Positions 38,080 through 51,420 of a stretch of DNA of 64,000 nt are shown here, in pieces; the first letter of the stretch is position 1; the number at the start of each line of letters is the position of its first letter. A model generated the notes under the pieces. It searched no databases. It saw nothing but the letters and a program-made list of their open reading frames with translations, and was not told where the DNA came from. This stretch comes from Candidula unifasciata (taxonomy: Eukaryota; Mollusca; Gastropoda; Stylommatophora; Geomitridae): NCBI GenBank assembly GCA_905116865.2, contig CAJHNH020000692.1:124001-188000 (forward strand). Reading direction: 5' to 3'. Position numbers and translations under genes: made by a program.

Positions 38080-38660
38080 TTTTTTAAATTCCCACCTTGG
38101 CTTTTGCCGGGGGCCCTGAATATCTTCTTCTTTAGCCTTTCTATCCCCCAAAGGAAAATAGGCTCTCAACCAACTCACGCCAAGTCGCTCTATCCTTCGT
38201 CATTACACGAAGTTCTCCCCATGTCCTCCCCAACTTTCCTATGGGTTACAATGCAAAGACATTCTAGTTATGCTGTTCTCCTGTTTTCTCAGTGTGTGTC
38301 CTATCCAACGCCTCTTGGTCCACTGGAGCCTGTTTACTTTTCTCCCAAAGTTCTACATTGGTTATTCTATCATGTCATTTAATTCCCTCTTTTCTGCACA
38401 GGCACCAGTTAATGAATGTCTGTAATTTATTAGAGTTTGCCTTAGTTGTTCTCTATGTTTCCGCCCCATACAAAAGTACTGATTTTACATTAAAATTAAA
38501 ATTTTTTGAATATAGCCGGGCGATAAATATAGCCTAACGTCTAAAAGGGGTTTCTGGGACCTCTCAACGGGTGATCCTCATCCGCATGGTGGCACTTTGT
38601 GTCATCGGGTGCTTATCGCGCGTGTGATGTCCTGGTGGGGTATTACTGACCTACCCACCT
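38080..38660 (+). repeat. S4 repeat split by an inserted element
   Basis: The S4 left part (ttcccaccttggcttttgcc and the gggggccctga block) ends at 38123. The right part (ggggtttctgggacctctca, ggtgatcctcatccgcatgg) resumes at 38507. Between them is an RTE-like fragment. Confidence 0.85.
38124..38506 (-). mobile_element. 5'-truncated RTE-like insertion with 7 bp target-site duplication
   Basis: Flanked by tgaatat at 38117-38123 and 38507-38513. On the minus strand it reads NVKSVLLYGAET, NKLQTFINWCLCR, ITNVELWEKSKQAPVDQE and ATWRELVESLFS with interspersed stops, and ends in AAGAAG. This is the end of an RT ORF2 with its short simple tail, inserted by target-primed reverse transcription. It is dead as a gene. 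Confidence 0.85.
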
Positions 38661-39780
38661 AGAAAACAATCAGCGATTGTAGGGCAGTGGCTAGACGCTT
38701 AACTGCCGGTCTTGCAGTCTAATCGAGAGAAACAAAAATAAAAAACTTAAGGCAACGTTTAACCCGATTCTTTGTAAGCTTCAATTATATTTATGGTCGT
38801 TGGTCTTTGGGGTATTTCTTTCTTTCTGGCATGTGTTCTTTACGTTTCATGCTGTCAGGGTGACGCCGCTGAGGTTTCCGATCTGCTGAAGGAGGGGCTT
38901 GCATGGGAGTCCTGATAAGGACTGCGCCTGCTGTGTAACAGCTATGCTGTCTTGAGTCTCATCAGATGTCTGTGATGCTCTTTTCTTCTGATCCTGAGCA
39001 GGTTTTTTTTTTTTTTGGCGAAGGTATTGCGCCCAAATATAGCTTCTTTGGGAGTAGTCCTCAGAATCTGCATCGAGTCGATATTATTTCATGAACGACC
39101 TAGGGTTCAATGTAGATCTAGGCTAAACTGGGTAGGAGGATAGACCATGGAAAGTAAAGGCACCAACGTTAATGTGTTTACCACATCGCTCATCGAGTGC
39201 AAGTTAGTTTCTTTAAAATGTGGGTTCAACACCACATACCAGAAGCCCCAGTGCCTGAGAAAGGTCTTTTTTTTTTCTTGTGTAAACAATAAATGTTACA
39301 TATCCGCTACTTTGGGTGTTTTAGACGCTAATTGTTAACTCCCAACTGTGTAGATCAACGAACAAACGACTAGAAAGCACTAGGTTCCCTAAAAGCTGGT
39401 TACCTTGAACTCCAGTGACAATTCTTGGTTTACATTTTAAGCTGGGATGAAATAATACCTGACGGGAGTTTACGCACCCCACACCCACCCCCAAGACGCG
39501 CACACGCGTGCGCGTACATACACACACATATATAATAAAATAAAATAAAAATTCAAATAAATGAGAACATAATAATTAAATTAATGATTTCTAGTGCAAG
39601 CACCGGGTAACAGAACTGACACAGCGACTATCACGCTTGCTTGTCTGCCAGTAAATATTTTGACCGGATTAGGAAATAAGGGCTGAATGACTTTCTAAGA
39701 CATAAAGAGTTAATGAGTATTGCTCTCGATAATGCATACTTCTAATAAAATCTTATGGTACCAATGTTTATTGATGGGGT
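38661..39780. other. Intergenic with one S3 SINE remnant
   Basis: Around 39115-39275, ggaaagtaaaggcaccaacg, accacatcgctcatcgagtg and a final T run recall S3 on the plus strand. The rest has a T run at 39003-39016 and a CA-rich piece at 39475-39530. Confidence 0.45.
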
Positions 39781-39784
39781 GTAC

Positions 39785-39890
39785 CATCAATGAAATAAAT
39801 TCCCTCTTTGAGTGGGATTCGAACTCTTAATTAGCTTGGCCAGCAGGCAAGCGTCCTAGCACTGCGGTATGTCAATTTCCACAGATCACA
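39785..39890 (-). repeat. tRNA-like SINE head
   Basis: The minus strand has gcagtgctaggacgcttgcc, gccaagctaattaagagttc and gaatcccactc, which look like A- and B-box regions of a tRNA-derived element. No cloverleaf closes, so it is not a tRNA gene. Confidence 0.5.
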
Positions 39891-40559
39891 GCATTTAATC
39901 TAAACACAAAGTTGAGCAAACTAGAGAACACACACGACAACATGTAACCAGCAAACATGATCGAACAAAACAAGAGAACACATATCAGACTTGGATTTTC
40001 AGTATTTTATTGTAAAGATGGTATCAACAATAAAAATACGAAAACATACAAATTCACACTGTGAATCTAAAGGGCAGTCTTGCGAGTAATGGACATTATT
40101 TGTTCACATTTTGTCTTCTATGTTGTTACAAAAATACAAATATGTCCTACAAATTATAACACCAATCGTCACATATCTTTAAGTTCGTTTATTTTCAAGT
40201 TAAAAATTTGAAAAAGAGAACATACTCTATTTTTCATTCTTCATTGAGAAGAAGGGAGTTAAGCGTAAACAGATAACTACAATACAATTGAAAGTTACTG
40301 ACATTAAAAAAAAAAAAATTAAATAACACAAACTTTGTACAGATAATAAACTTTCATAAAATGTGCACGCAATAGTATTTCATCTTCTTGATTTGGCAAA
40401 ACTTGTGCGATACCACTACCCCCCTCCCCCACCACACACACTAACACTAACAACAGCATGAAAAGGCGGTAATGGTTGCTAAACAATAACGAATATCTGA
40501 ATGAAAAATACACTTATGTATTAAAGTAGTCATCTTATGTTATTATGGAAATAAAATTT
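39891..40559. other. Intergenic sequence, nothing recognised
   Basis: AT-rich with an A run near 40306-40318. No exon, domain or repeat family was seen. Confidence 0.4.
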
Positions 40560-40831
40560 TATATTTGTAATTGCCCGTATTGGTATCGGAGCCACATGGT
40601 GGAGGAAACAAGAATAGAGCCACTGCCTCTCCAACAAGCATGTCTTAGGACTCGGGGTTTCCTTCGAAGTCGAAGTGGATTTGCCTGAGAGGCAATGAAC
40701 CAATAGTCTGCATTAAAAATATGTAAAACATATCTGCACATAACACTGAGGTTCGCTGAAAAGTTTAGTCTAAATGTGGGTGAACAGCCAGAGTTACAGC
40801 CGTTGAACGAAGGAAGGAGAAAAACATTTGT
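40560..40831 (+). repeat. S1 SINE
   Basis: gccacatggtggaggaaac, agcatgtcttaggactcgg, cgaagtcgaagtggatttgc, gaggcaatgaaccaatag and the ttgaacgaaggaagg tail follow S1 order. Its 3' end leads straight into the GATA array. Confidence 0.7.
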
Positions 40832-41726
<895 letters not shown>

Positions 41727-42819
41727 ACAGTAAGGTAGATATATAGAAACGAAGATAGACAGATTAATTAATAAATAAGCACACAGATTGGCAGGTAGAT
41801 AAATAACAAGGCTAGGCTGACTATATGACTACACACACACATTTTTATACATCGACAAACTGGCGGGGAAATGAAAATGCACGATTATTTTACTGTCTTT
41901 GGAGTGACGACGATCACTGACATAAATTAAATTTTTAATGTTCTACATTTGATCTATAATCACAGCTCTATGCTGCTAAGCTGCAGTGATGTTTTCATGA
42001 AGTTAAACAAATCCTAAATAACATCAATAATTTACTGACCAACATTACTTAAAAAATAGGGGGGGGGGGGGGGTGCACAAAGCAAATTACAACAAACGTA
42101 GGCAATTAACAACCCCGAAATGTAAATTTATACAATAAATTCGGCTAAAATAAACAGCTTTTAATTAAATAAATGTGTGTGGCATATAATGGGGTTGGAA
42201 AAAAAAGGAAAGAGGGGGGGGGGGGGGGGGTGTTTAGAGGTTTTTTCAATCTACATTAACAATTCACATACAAATGATGTATCATTTTAAGCTATTTTAT
42301 GAGGTAGATAATCCTGTGTTGCTTTTAGTTGAAAAATAAAATTACTCTAGCATGTTCTACAGATAAACATAATTAATATATTATAGGACAACAATTTTGC
42401 GAACTAGACAAGTGACTGGCTATTGAAATTGGTGAAAGATATGAAGTTTGTGAAAAAAAAAAAAAAAAGTAAAAAAGAAAAAGTAAACTGTTAATGCCAT
42501 TTTGTATTATTATGTTGCCAGACCCACACTTTCACAGACCAATCAGCAGTCTAAGAATAAGGTGGTTAACCCGACGCTACCAGGGCCATTACTTCTTATG
42601 ACAGTTCCCGCCATAAATTTTAGGCAGATTCGAACAAAAGACCTTCATGCCGGTGAGAAAACAAATTACTAAGCATTATTCAATTTTAATATGTTGCTAA
42701 GGAAATTGTTATATCACCTTGCCCATCGAATGAACCTTGGACGACACTAATAGCAGCCACACAATTTATTTTAAAGGTTTTTGTGACTATCAAGATAATT
42801 GTCAGAGTGATGGCTGCCA
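41727..42819. other. Intergenic with G runs and a weak S3 SINE
   Basis: G runs at about 42060-42074 and 42212-42230. 42530-42660 has agaccaatcagcagtc, gtggttaacccgacgc and agattcgaacaaaagacctt, a degenerate minus-strand S3 with a B-box-like end. Confidence 0.45.
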
Positions 42820-43050
42820 AATGATGGTTAATCCCCGTCCCCATATGGGACGCCATAGTTTGTCATTTTGAAGCTGCACCCTGGCTGTTGCCGGGGGCCC
42901 TCGTGTAGCCCAGCCTATGGGTTTAATGGGTTTTCTGGGAGCTATGCCTGGGATATCCTCATCCGAATAGTGGCACCTTGTGTCACCGGGTGTGTGTCGC
43001 TCGGTGTGATGTTCTGATGGGGTAAAACCTCAGTCTGTCTGCCAAATATT
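42820..43050 (+). repeat. S4 repeat, uninterrupted
   Basis: ccccatatgggacgccatag, ggctgttgccgggggccc, gggttttctgggagctatgc and gtcaccgggtgtgtgtcgc follow the order of the 20.4 kb copy. Confidence 0.75.
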
Positions 43051-43529
43051 TCTACTGAATATATCTACGTGAAACTGAAAACGCCAGCGATTGTCTGCGA
43101 ACTTAGAATGCACACACAACATTAAGTTATGATTAGTAACATAGTGTTTGTGATAATTTTGAGCTAAATGCTCTTTAGTCGTAACCCTAGATAAAAGACA
43201 CTGACAGGGGATAGAAAACGCAAGCTTGAAGAGCCATTACCATTAATCGAACTCTAAGTCAAGCTTAGTCTTCCAAGTCTATCGTTGATTGCTGCGTGTA
43301 ATTTATCCATGTTGCTGAACATTGCGACAACTATAGTCCCAGCCCTCTGCAATGTTACTTGGCCATCATTTAGACGTTCATTGCATCTGTCAATCTTTTA
43401 GGTTGCAATCCTTGAGCGGAAAAATTAAAAGAACATTCTTTATTCTCCATTAAAATCATAAGTATTAGAAACAAAACTTGTCAAGCAATTTCGAAGTTCC
43501 TGGTCTTTAAGTATAAGTGCTAGGCTTGA
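43051..43529. other. Intergenic sequence, nothing recognised
   Basis: No exon, domain or repeat family was seen. Confidence 0.4.
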
Positions 43530-43705
43530 GTGATTGAATGCATTAGCATGACATAAATCCAAAAACTGAGTACTTATGCAAAGATGAGTGGTTGAATGCA
43601 TTAGAATGACATAAATCCAAAAACTGAGTACTTATGCAAAGATGAGTGATTGAATGCATTAGCATGACATAAATCCAAAAACTGAGTACTTACGCAAAGT
43701 ACCAT
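43530..43705. repeat. 59 bp tandem repeat, three copies
   Basis: gcattagcatgacataaatc begins at about 43538, 43597 and 43656. The middle copy has gcattagaatgac. Nearly identical otherwise. Confidence 0.95.
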
Positions 43706-43868
43706 AATGCGCTGCCATACTTTTCTTTGAGAAAACACATACACAAATGTAGGTAGTCGTAGAGGGAGTTGTGTATCACCAGCACTGTACCATGGATATA
43801 TTCTTTTGATGAATCGATACTACACACAAAAGCGAATACATACTATTGATAAGAGCCACCGTCCCCTA

Positions 43869-45082
43869 CGCTCAACTACATCAAGAGTTTCCTACAAGAC
43901 CGAACCTACTCAGTGATAGTGCGAAACGCAAAATCGGCAACCCACTCGCAAGAGAACGGCACCCCCCAAGGTTCGGTGATTTCCCCGGTGATCTTCTCCA
44001 TCCTCGTTAATGACCTGGCGGAGGCCATAGGAGAAAAAAACGTCATGTTATCACAGTACGCCGACGACTGCGCCATCTGGTGCTCCGATTCCAACCTGGA
44101 GCTAGCCAGAAATCAGCTGCAGAGGGCAACCAACAACGTTACAAGGTGGATGGAGAAGTGGGGATTTCGTATCAACCCAACCAAGACCACCCAGATGATT
44201 TTCAACTGGAAAAGAGTACGAACGTACGAAGACTTTGACACCCGCATAGAAATAGACGGTCAAAGAATACAGAGAAAGATACAAACGACATTTCTGGGAA
44301 TGCTGCTCGACTCCCAAATGAGCTGGGGTCGACACATTGAACAAACTGTCGCAAGATGCAAGAGCAATAACAACCTGCTACGAATCATCAAAGGATCCGG
44401 CTGGGGCGCACACACAAAGACACTACTAAATTTTTACAAAGCATTCATCCGAAGCAAAATTGAATACGGTTCCATCGTATATGATGCTGCTTCTGATGCC
44501 AAAAAAGAGACACTAGACACTATTCAGAACCAGGCGATGGCAATCATCCTGGGGGCAGGGAAAGGAACTAGTCAAGAAGCCATGGAAGTAGCCTTGGGCG
44601 TCATACCGCTAAAACTACGCAGAAAACAACTTAGACACGGCTACTGGTCCCAAGCGGCACTTGACCCACGCCACCCTGCCATCCAGGCACTGGCTGTCAA
44701 CGAATACCCCTGGTCAAAGGTCAGCGTTCCAATGCAAACATTCCAGAGACCGGCCGCCTGGAAAACGGCATCCGAAATTGACACCACCACCATAACCAGC
44801 GGTAAGAAATACCACCCGACCATCCCCACCTGGGAGCTTAAGACACCGTTCACCGACGAAAGCCTCGCCCACGTGATAGACAGAAACCATGACATCCTCG
44901 ATGCAAGGTCGAGAGTCGAACAGTACATCCGTGACGCAGAAATTGACACTATGATTATATACACCGACGGCTCAAAAACCAGCACGGGAGAAGTCGGGGC
45001 AGGTGTTTACATACCGACCTGGAAGACCACACACAATACCGACTCACTAACGATATGGCAGTCTGCTCAGCTGAGCTGGTAG
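43869..45082 (+). pseudogene. LINE reverse transcriptase domain, partial
   Basis: The frame is open from the truncation point: LNYIKSFLQDRTYSVIVRN, GTPQGSVISPVIFSILVNDL, the catalytic YADD in LSQYADDCAIWC, RWMEKWGFRINPTKTTQMIF and TFLGMLLD (RT motifs 3 to 7), then thumb-like sequence and the first RNase H strand MIIYTDGSKTSTGEVGAGVY. It stops at TAG (45080-45082) because of a frame shift between about 45055 and 45082. Few lesions suggest a fairly young insertion. Confidence 0.92.
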
Positions 45083-45498
45083 GGATTCTGAAAGCACTGG
45101 AGCTAGCCTGCGAACGGCCCCCCATAAAACTTCTCGTCCTTTCTGACTCACTATCAGCAGTACAAGCCCTGAGGGACTTTTCGAAAGTGAGCCGGCAAGA
45201 CATTAAAGAGGAAATCCTGACAATTTCCACCCGACTCAGAAGCCTGGGATGCCAAACTACCATTGGTTGGATCCCAGCACACATAGGCATTGAGGGCAAT
45301 GAAGCAGCAGACAGAGCGGCGAAGAGAGGCACGGTTAGCCACAACACAATATTCGCGGGACTGGGCAAAACTGAACTAAAAGCGATTATCAAAAGCAGAA
45401 TATGCAGAGAATGGTCCCAACAGTGGTCGACCAGCGACAAAGGCAGAGCTGCCTACAAAACTACTCAACAAACCCAGTCTCAAGAATCAAGTGACTAA
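45055..45498 (+). pseudogene. LINE RNase H domain, shifted frame
   Basis: It continues the RT ORF in another frame: AELVGILKALELACE (catalytic E), LLVLSDSLSAVQAL (D) and IGWIPAHIGIEGNEAADRAA (last D). With the Asp of IYTDGS in the previous frame, all four catalytic acids survive. A second frame shift at about 45480-45498 ends it (TGA). Confidence 0.9.
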
Positions 45499-45781
45499 AC
45501 CGACCAAAATTCCGGCCATCCGAAAACTGTGGAAGATGCGACTAGGGTGCTGGCCAGACCGATTCCGCACTCCTGTGTGCGAGGAATGCAGGGCCCCCAA
45601 CTCCATGGAGCACTTCTTACTAAACTGTAAACACCACGAAATAGAGAGACAAGAGCTCGTGCTGCACTTCAGAGCCTCAAACCAACCTATGACAACTGAA
45701 AACTGCCTCAGTGTGAGCTGTGACGACAAGATCCAGCGACTTGTGAAGCAGTTCATATCCAGAACCGGGAAAGCGATCTGA
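45491..45781 (+). pseudogene. LINE C-terminal cysteine-histidine region
   Basis: AIRKLWKMRLGCWPDRFRTP is followed by VCEECRAPNSMEHFLLNC, a C-x2-C-x8-H-x4-C arrangement typical of the end of RNase H-bearing LINE ORF2 proteins, then TGA at 45779-45781. Confidence 0.85.
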
Positions 45782-46011
45782 GAGCCACCCCCATCATGAT
45801 GTGACCAGATCCAGCGAGTACCAGCACCCACAACAGAGGCAACTTTACCTCTCACTCACTCTTCCGACCTCACTGTATGTCCTCTCAAAGGCATTCCTGC
45901 CCCTCAGCCTGTACCACCTCCACTCCTTCTCCACCACAGGCGAATCAACCAGACTAAAAAATTCAACATAATTTCACATAGTATACTTTCAGAAAGAATA
46001 ATACGACCGAA

Positions 46012-46266
46012 CCCACCAAAGGCCACCCGACGCTCCGAGGCAAACCAGCTAAAGGGCATAGCACAAGAAGGGGACCAGCACTCGTGGATTTCAGTCTGTT
46101 ATGCATTTCATTTTGTAAACTCCCCGCCCCTCCCACATATGTTTCAATATTAATAAACTCATTTTCAGCTAAAAGCCGAAGAAACCCACCAAAGGCCACC
46201 CGACGCTCTGAGGCAAACCAGCTAAAAGGGCACTGCACAATAAGGGGACCAGCACTTGTGGAATTC
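46012..46266. repeat. Direct repeat in the LINE 3' untranslated region, 171 bp apart
   Basis: aacccaccaaaggccacccg, cgaggcaaaccagctaaa and aaggggaccagcac occur near 46012-46092 and again near 46183-46263 with a few differences. It could be part of the element's consensus. Confidence 0.85.
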
Positions 46267-46855
46267 CAGGCTACTACGCTTCCCTGATAACCTCACCCGT
46301 CCCTCCCCACATATATCTAAAATGTAAATCAGTCTATTTTCAGATCAACCCAGGCAGAGCAGGCAGTGTGCAGGACTCAACTCACCAAGGACCTCTTCCT
46401 CAACCTAGCAAGCTATCTGTCTCTCTCCATCTTCCGATCTACAATATCTTTGCACCTTCGGGCGTTCTAATTTTTTTGCAACCTTTGTTACCTCCTCTAC
46501 TTATCTAACGGCTGCACACAACAACAAGATTGTGACAGTCGTCCTGTGGGGGCCGTGTTTTAGGGCGCTCAGTATGCGGAACTGTTTGTTTCGTGGCGGT
46601 GTGACTTCAAACTGACTTGGTGCTAACACAGATGAACAGTGCAAAAGCTAGCGAATAGCCAATTAAACAGGAACCAGGCCCCTCAGAACCAGAACTTAGA
46701 CAACAAATGAACAAACTCAGGTGAAAGTGTTCACCACAAGGAATATAAATAAAATAAGATAGCAAAGGAACCGTCCTTGAAAAAGCAGGCCACCAGGCAG
46801 CTAAAAAAGGACTAAGTTTGAAATTTTTGTTTGATTTTATACGATACGATACGAT

Positions 46856-47310
46856 ACCGTCCCCTATGAATGCGATGCCCAATGAAAGCGCCCTATACTG
46901 AGGATGTGTATCGTTGACCATTTTTCTTTGAGAGAAAAAAAAGGGGGTGGGGGGGGGGGGGGGGAAACACTGAGATGGTGACATCGAAATGGGGTTATGA
47001 AACACCATTCATGGAAAGCAAGATGGTGAAAGAAGGTGATTGAACTTGTAATTATTTTTCAGTGATTAAAGACATACACAAAAACAGTTAGTCGTAGAAA
47101 GAGCTGCGTATCCCCAGAATAATACCATAGATATTCTACTGATGAATTGATCTTATACATGAAAGTTGACACATGATATTCTAGATACATGGAGTGTGAA
47201 CATATACAATGCAGGTAATTGGCAAGGAGGTCAATGGCCTTTTGTTGGCCCTTGATAAGAACCACTGTTCTCATTGAATGTGCTTCATACTGAGAATGTC
47301 TGCATTTTTT
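46856..47310. other. LINE 3' flank and a paralogous empty site
   Basis: The sequence around 47089-47310 (gttagtcgtagaaagagctg, ttgataagaaccactgttct, catactgagaatgtctg) aligns with the pre-insertion joining of 43755-43868 and 46867-46915 (gtagtcgtagagggagttg, ttgataagagccaccgtccc, tatactgaggatgtgt). Confidence 0.8.
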
Positions 47311-48080
47311 GTGATTATTTTAATTCAATCAATGGCAGAAAGCTTAGATTTCTCTAAGCTTCCGCGATTCGTCACCTGCACCCGGGACTCTGTATACAGA
47401 AAGAGATGTTTCTGTCTTTACGGTTGTCCTGGTAAAAACAGGTAGTTGTGTTTGATCGTTGTTGAAATTATACTTTAGTGGGTTAATAAACTCAAAGCCA
47501 TTAAAAGAAAAAAAATATACTTATAAAAACAATGTAAACAGAGGGCTTTATTTCTTCACTGTTTACACAGTGGACACCGGTTAGAAGCATTTATTGTTCG
47601 ATAAAACAAACACAGTATAACACATAGAAATATACAGATTTTGTTACAGAGACTATAGTTCTTCAGTCGTCTGCCTCACAGTTATAGTATCCTTAAAATG
47701 CAGACCCCGAGGTACAGGTACACAAGGATTTACAAACTACTTATGGCCATTTTATGCCGAAAAAACAAAAACAAACTTGGCCGTGAACCTGGGACGACCA
47801 CATTTCATATCGACGGACACTGAGTTGTATTTCTTGAGAAAGTTCTGTTATTTGTGAATCTGATGTGAAGACAAAATATGGTATTTGTCCTATTGGATTA
47901 AAAGCCAGTATGTGGCTTATGGAGTAACTGGGGTGTAAGAACCCAAGTTGGCAGGCAGCTTAGAGAAAACATAACAATGCCGATAGCCAGCTGACAGCAT
48001 GCCCTATAAAAAGTTATGTTTCCAGTTACGCTGTACTAACGCAAATTCCCTATTTCTCGACCCGGAGTCCAAAAATTTCG
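47311..48080. other. Intergenic sequence, nothing recognised
   Basis: AT-rich. Near 47770-47830 ggccgtgaacctgggacg recalls a tRNA-derived SINE, but too weakly to assign. Confidence 0.35.
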
Positions 48081-48084
48081 TCGC

Positions 48085-48512
48085 CCAGCTACCGTGTTGA
48101 GTACTTGGTGCGTAACTGTGAGCTGTGGATTTCCTATTAAATGTTTTTTTTAATTCTTCTGTTGTGCCTACAGCAAGTTGTTCGGCGCACTAAAATAGCG
48201 GGGGACATTGCCAGTGACTGATGCCTTCAGAATGGCGTGTACTTGTGCTGGTACAATGCCGGCTTTCGTGATTGACCGTTTGTGCCAACAATGAGATGCA
48301 ACTCGGGTGTGGCACTGTTAACGCTGGCACATCTGACAGCTGCCTTATGCTTTTTTACACTGCGTGTTCAAGCTTCAAAACCGTGCTGGGACTCGCACAG
48401 TTAAAAAAAAAAAAAAAACGAAAAAGAAGGTTTAAATGGAATAGTGAAGTACAGTTTGTATGATTTTCGTTGGCACAGGAACGCAGTTATGGTGCGACCC
48501 TTATGGAGTGAT
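48085..48512 (+). repeat. Module shared with 24765-24870, longer form
   Basis: tcgtcgcccagctaccg and actgtgagctgtggattt at the left, tcgttggcacaggaacgcag at the right, with 48141-48462 between them and absent at 24 kb. An A run (48403-48418) lies in the extra piece. Confidence 0.6.
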
Positions 48513-48824
48513 TATGGAACCTCGATTAATCACCAACGACGACTAAACAGCCACTCAGCGACCGAGATAGTTTGGTGATCTTCTACAGAACATTATAGAA
48601 CAAAGAACTTATGTTAGAAAAAAAGAGCAAATACTAAAGATGTTATGCGTATATAACATTAACTAATTTGATAGACAGTTTAGTGAATGCGAAAGACGGT
48701 TTGTGCTAAATAAAACAAACAAAACAAAAATAATAATATTTGTTATTATTGCATGTTCATAAAAAAATGTGTAAATTAATGATCCCCTGCTGTTTGTCAA
48801 AGTAATCAGTTGCACAACACGGTA
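48513..48824. other. Intergenic sequence, nothing recognised
   Basis: AT-rich, no feature seen. Confidence 0.4.
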
Positions 48825-49045
48825 GTTTTGGTTCCTGGTGGTTGATTGTTTCCTTGTCCCGGGCCCTAAAGAGGAAGGGAGGGGAACATGAGACCCCCTG
48901 CCCTCTAACAAGCATGTCTTAAAAACCGACTAATTAGGAGTGTGCTGACAATGAATGTGTTCGACGCAAAAGGCATTGGTAACGCAGCCTAGCTTCAAAC
49001 CACAACACAACTTACAAACCGCCCTTTTCAGAGCGAAAGCAGAAA
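48825..49045 (+). repeat. S1b SINE
   Basis: ggttcctggtggttgattg, ccccctgccctctaacaagc, atgtcttaaaaaccgac, accacaacacaacttac and accgcccttttcagagcg, in the S1b order. Confidence 0.6.
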
Positions 49046-49080
49046 AAGAAACCGGTTGGTTGTGAATCTTCTAGAAGACA

Positions 49081-49470
49081 AGTGGCATCGATGGCCAAGT
49101 GGTGAGGCTGGTTGTCTCGGTCTTTGATGGTCGTGGGTTCGGTTTCTAAAATCCTTGTGGGTCGTCGCTGGATGTTCCCTTGTGGCTTCTGTGGTGTCAT
49201 GAGGGAGGGGGGAGAGGGGGGGGGGAAGCAAGAACAGACCTACTGTCCCCTAACAAGGCGACTAATAGGGATGTTTGCTTCGAAGTCGGAGTGCGTCTAT
49301 TAAAGAGGCAAGGAACCAAAAGTCTTCAAGCGAATAAGCTAGATTTTTAAAAAGGATGTGTACACAAAATTTAGGCTCTAAAATAAGGCTAAAGTCAAGA
49401 AGTGGCCGAACAACCAGAACTTTCCGCTGGAGTTAACAGACGGTGAATACAAACAATAACACGAAGAAGT
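49081..49470 (+). repeat. tRNA-like head joined to an S1 SINE
   Basis: atggccaagtggtgaggctg and ggtcgtgggttcggtttc look like A- and B-box regions. From about 49190 the S1 blocks follow: gaacagacctactg, cttcgaagtcggagtgcg, gaggcaaggaaccaaaag, ccagaactttccgctgg and acggtgaatacaaac. The join suggests S1 may be a tRNA-headed family, or two adjacent insertions. Confidence 0.6.
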
Positions 49471-50369
<899 letters not shown>

Positions 50370-50530
50370 TAGGGCTGTACCAAATATTCGCTTTGTATTC
50401 GCTTCGGGGCCGAATAGTGGACTTATTGACTATTCGGTATTTGGCCGAATAGTTGTGGTCGGGCCGAATACGTATAGTAGTTACCTTACACCCGCTTTTG
50501 CATACACAGTTAATGCTGACAACTTATTAT
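50370..50530 (+). mobile_element. hAT-like element end, copy 1
   Basis: tagggctgtaccaaatattc and a string of ccgaata/tattcgg palindromes match 52963-53120 through tgctgacaac. Such terminal sequence is familiar from hAT-type DNA transposons. No opposite inverted end is found nearby, so this is a fragment. The class call is tentative. Confidence 0.5.
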
Positions 50531-50675
50531 ATACAAATTATATTACAACCGATCAGATTCAGCCTTATAATTAAAAGAATGCGTTACAATTTAGTTGTGT
50601 AATAATATTCTCATACTTCGACAATGCGCTGAAAGATAGCCTGAGCTGACACTTTTTCAACGACAACATCATCAT

Positions 50676-51178
50676 CATCATGTAGCAGGTCCTTTGCTGA
50701 ACGTCTCTCTCATCACAGTCTGCCTGAAAGAAACTCGGTCTCTCGCCAATTCTCCCGCCTCATGCACTTTCACACTCAAGGAGTCACTTATATCCTGTGC
50801 CCATCTTCGTGTCGGTCCGCCCCTGTCCCTCCTTCCTGGTACCATGCCTTCTGCTATAATTCTTTTTCCAATCCGTCGTGGCGCTTGATAAGACCAAAAT
50901 ATTTCAGCTTCCGAGACAGGATGCTGTTTATTAGCCAATCTTCCTTGATGTTCAGATCTTTTAAGATGTCAATATTTCTCATCTTCTTTGTCCAAGATAT
51001 TCGGAGAATCTTTCTATAGCCTTTCAGCTCAAAAGCCCCTATTCTTTTTCTTAAGGACTGAGAGATAGTCCACAACTGACATCTGTATGTAGCCACAGGG
51101 AACATGCATGCTCTCAAAATTCTAATTTTTATCTCCTTGCTGGTGCTTAACCATAGACTTTTAAGGCTGTTCAATCTT
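50676..51178 (-). pseudogene. RTE-like ORF2 C-terminal half, family T3, second copy
   Basis: [79 protein letters not shown], then after a frame break [20 protein letters not shown]. It is close to 61950-62514 with scattered changes (YRCQLW for YGCESW). A (tga)n-type tail lies at 50670-50685. It is truncated at 51178, before the catalytic YADD. Confidence 0.9.
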
Positions 51179-51235
51179 TACAAGGACAACATGTATATTA
51201 AATAAGATACTTTCCGTAGCAAAAATTTTCTTCTT

Positions 51236-51305
51236 CTTTCTCTTCTTCTTCTTCTTCTTCTTCTTCTTCTTCTTCTTCTTCTTCTTCTTCTTCTTCTTCT
51301 TCTTC
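51236..51305. repeat. TTC trinucleotide microsatellite
   Basis: About 22 units of ttc; the minus strand is gaa. It lies just beyond the truncated 5' end of the T3 copy. Confidence 0.97.
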
Positions 51306-51420
51306 GACCATTTATCTCAGCTAGGTGTTGGGGTAGGGTGGGGGGGGGGGGGAAGATGTAAAGATCGTTTATGCGCTTTTTTTCCCAATGCATTGTACAA
51401 GCTTGTGTTTATTTCTGTTA

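Larger units (their letters stand above)
43869..46855 (+). mobile_element. 5'-truncated I-like LINE with 11 bp target-site duplication
   Basis: Flanked by accgtccccta at 43858-43868 and 46856-46866. Inside, in order: reverse transcriptase from the fingers (SFLQDRTYSVIV) through PQGSVISP and YADD, type I RNase H, a C-terminal cysteine-histidine motif, about 1 kb of 3' untranslated sequence with an internal 171 bp direct repeat, and a tail of three acgat units. The RT-RNase H order is that of I-clade and relatives. The first ORF, endonuclease and RT start are missing, as usual after incomplete target-primed reverse transcription. Confidence 0.93.

Noticed and set aside
43913..45082. 389-residue frame as a host gene
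   Set aside because: It carries reverse transcriptase and RNase H motifs and is bounded by a target-site duplication, so it is a LINE.
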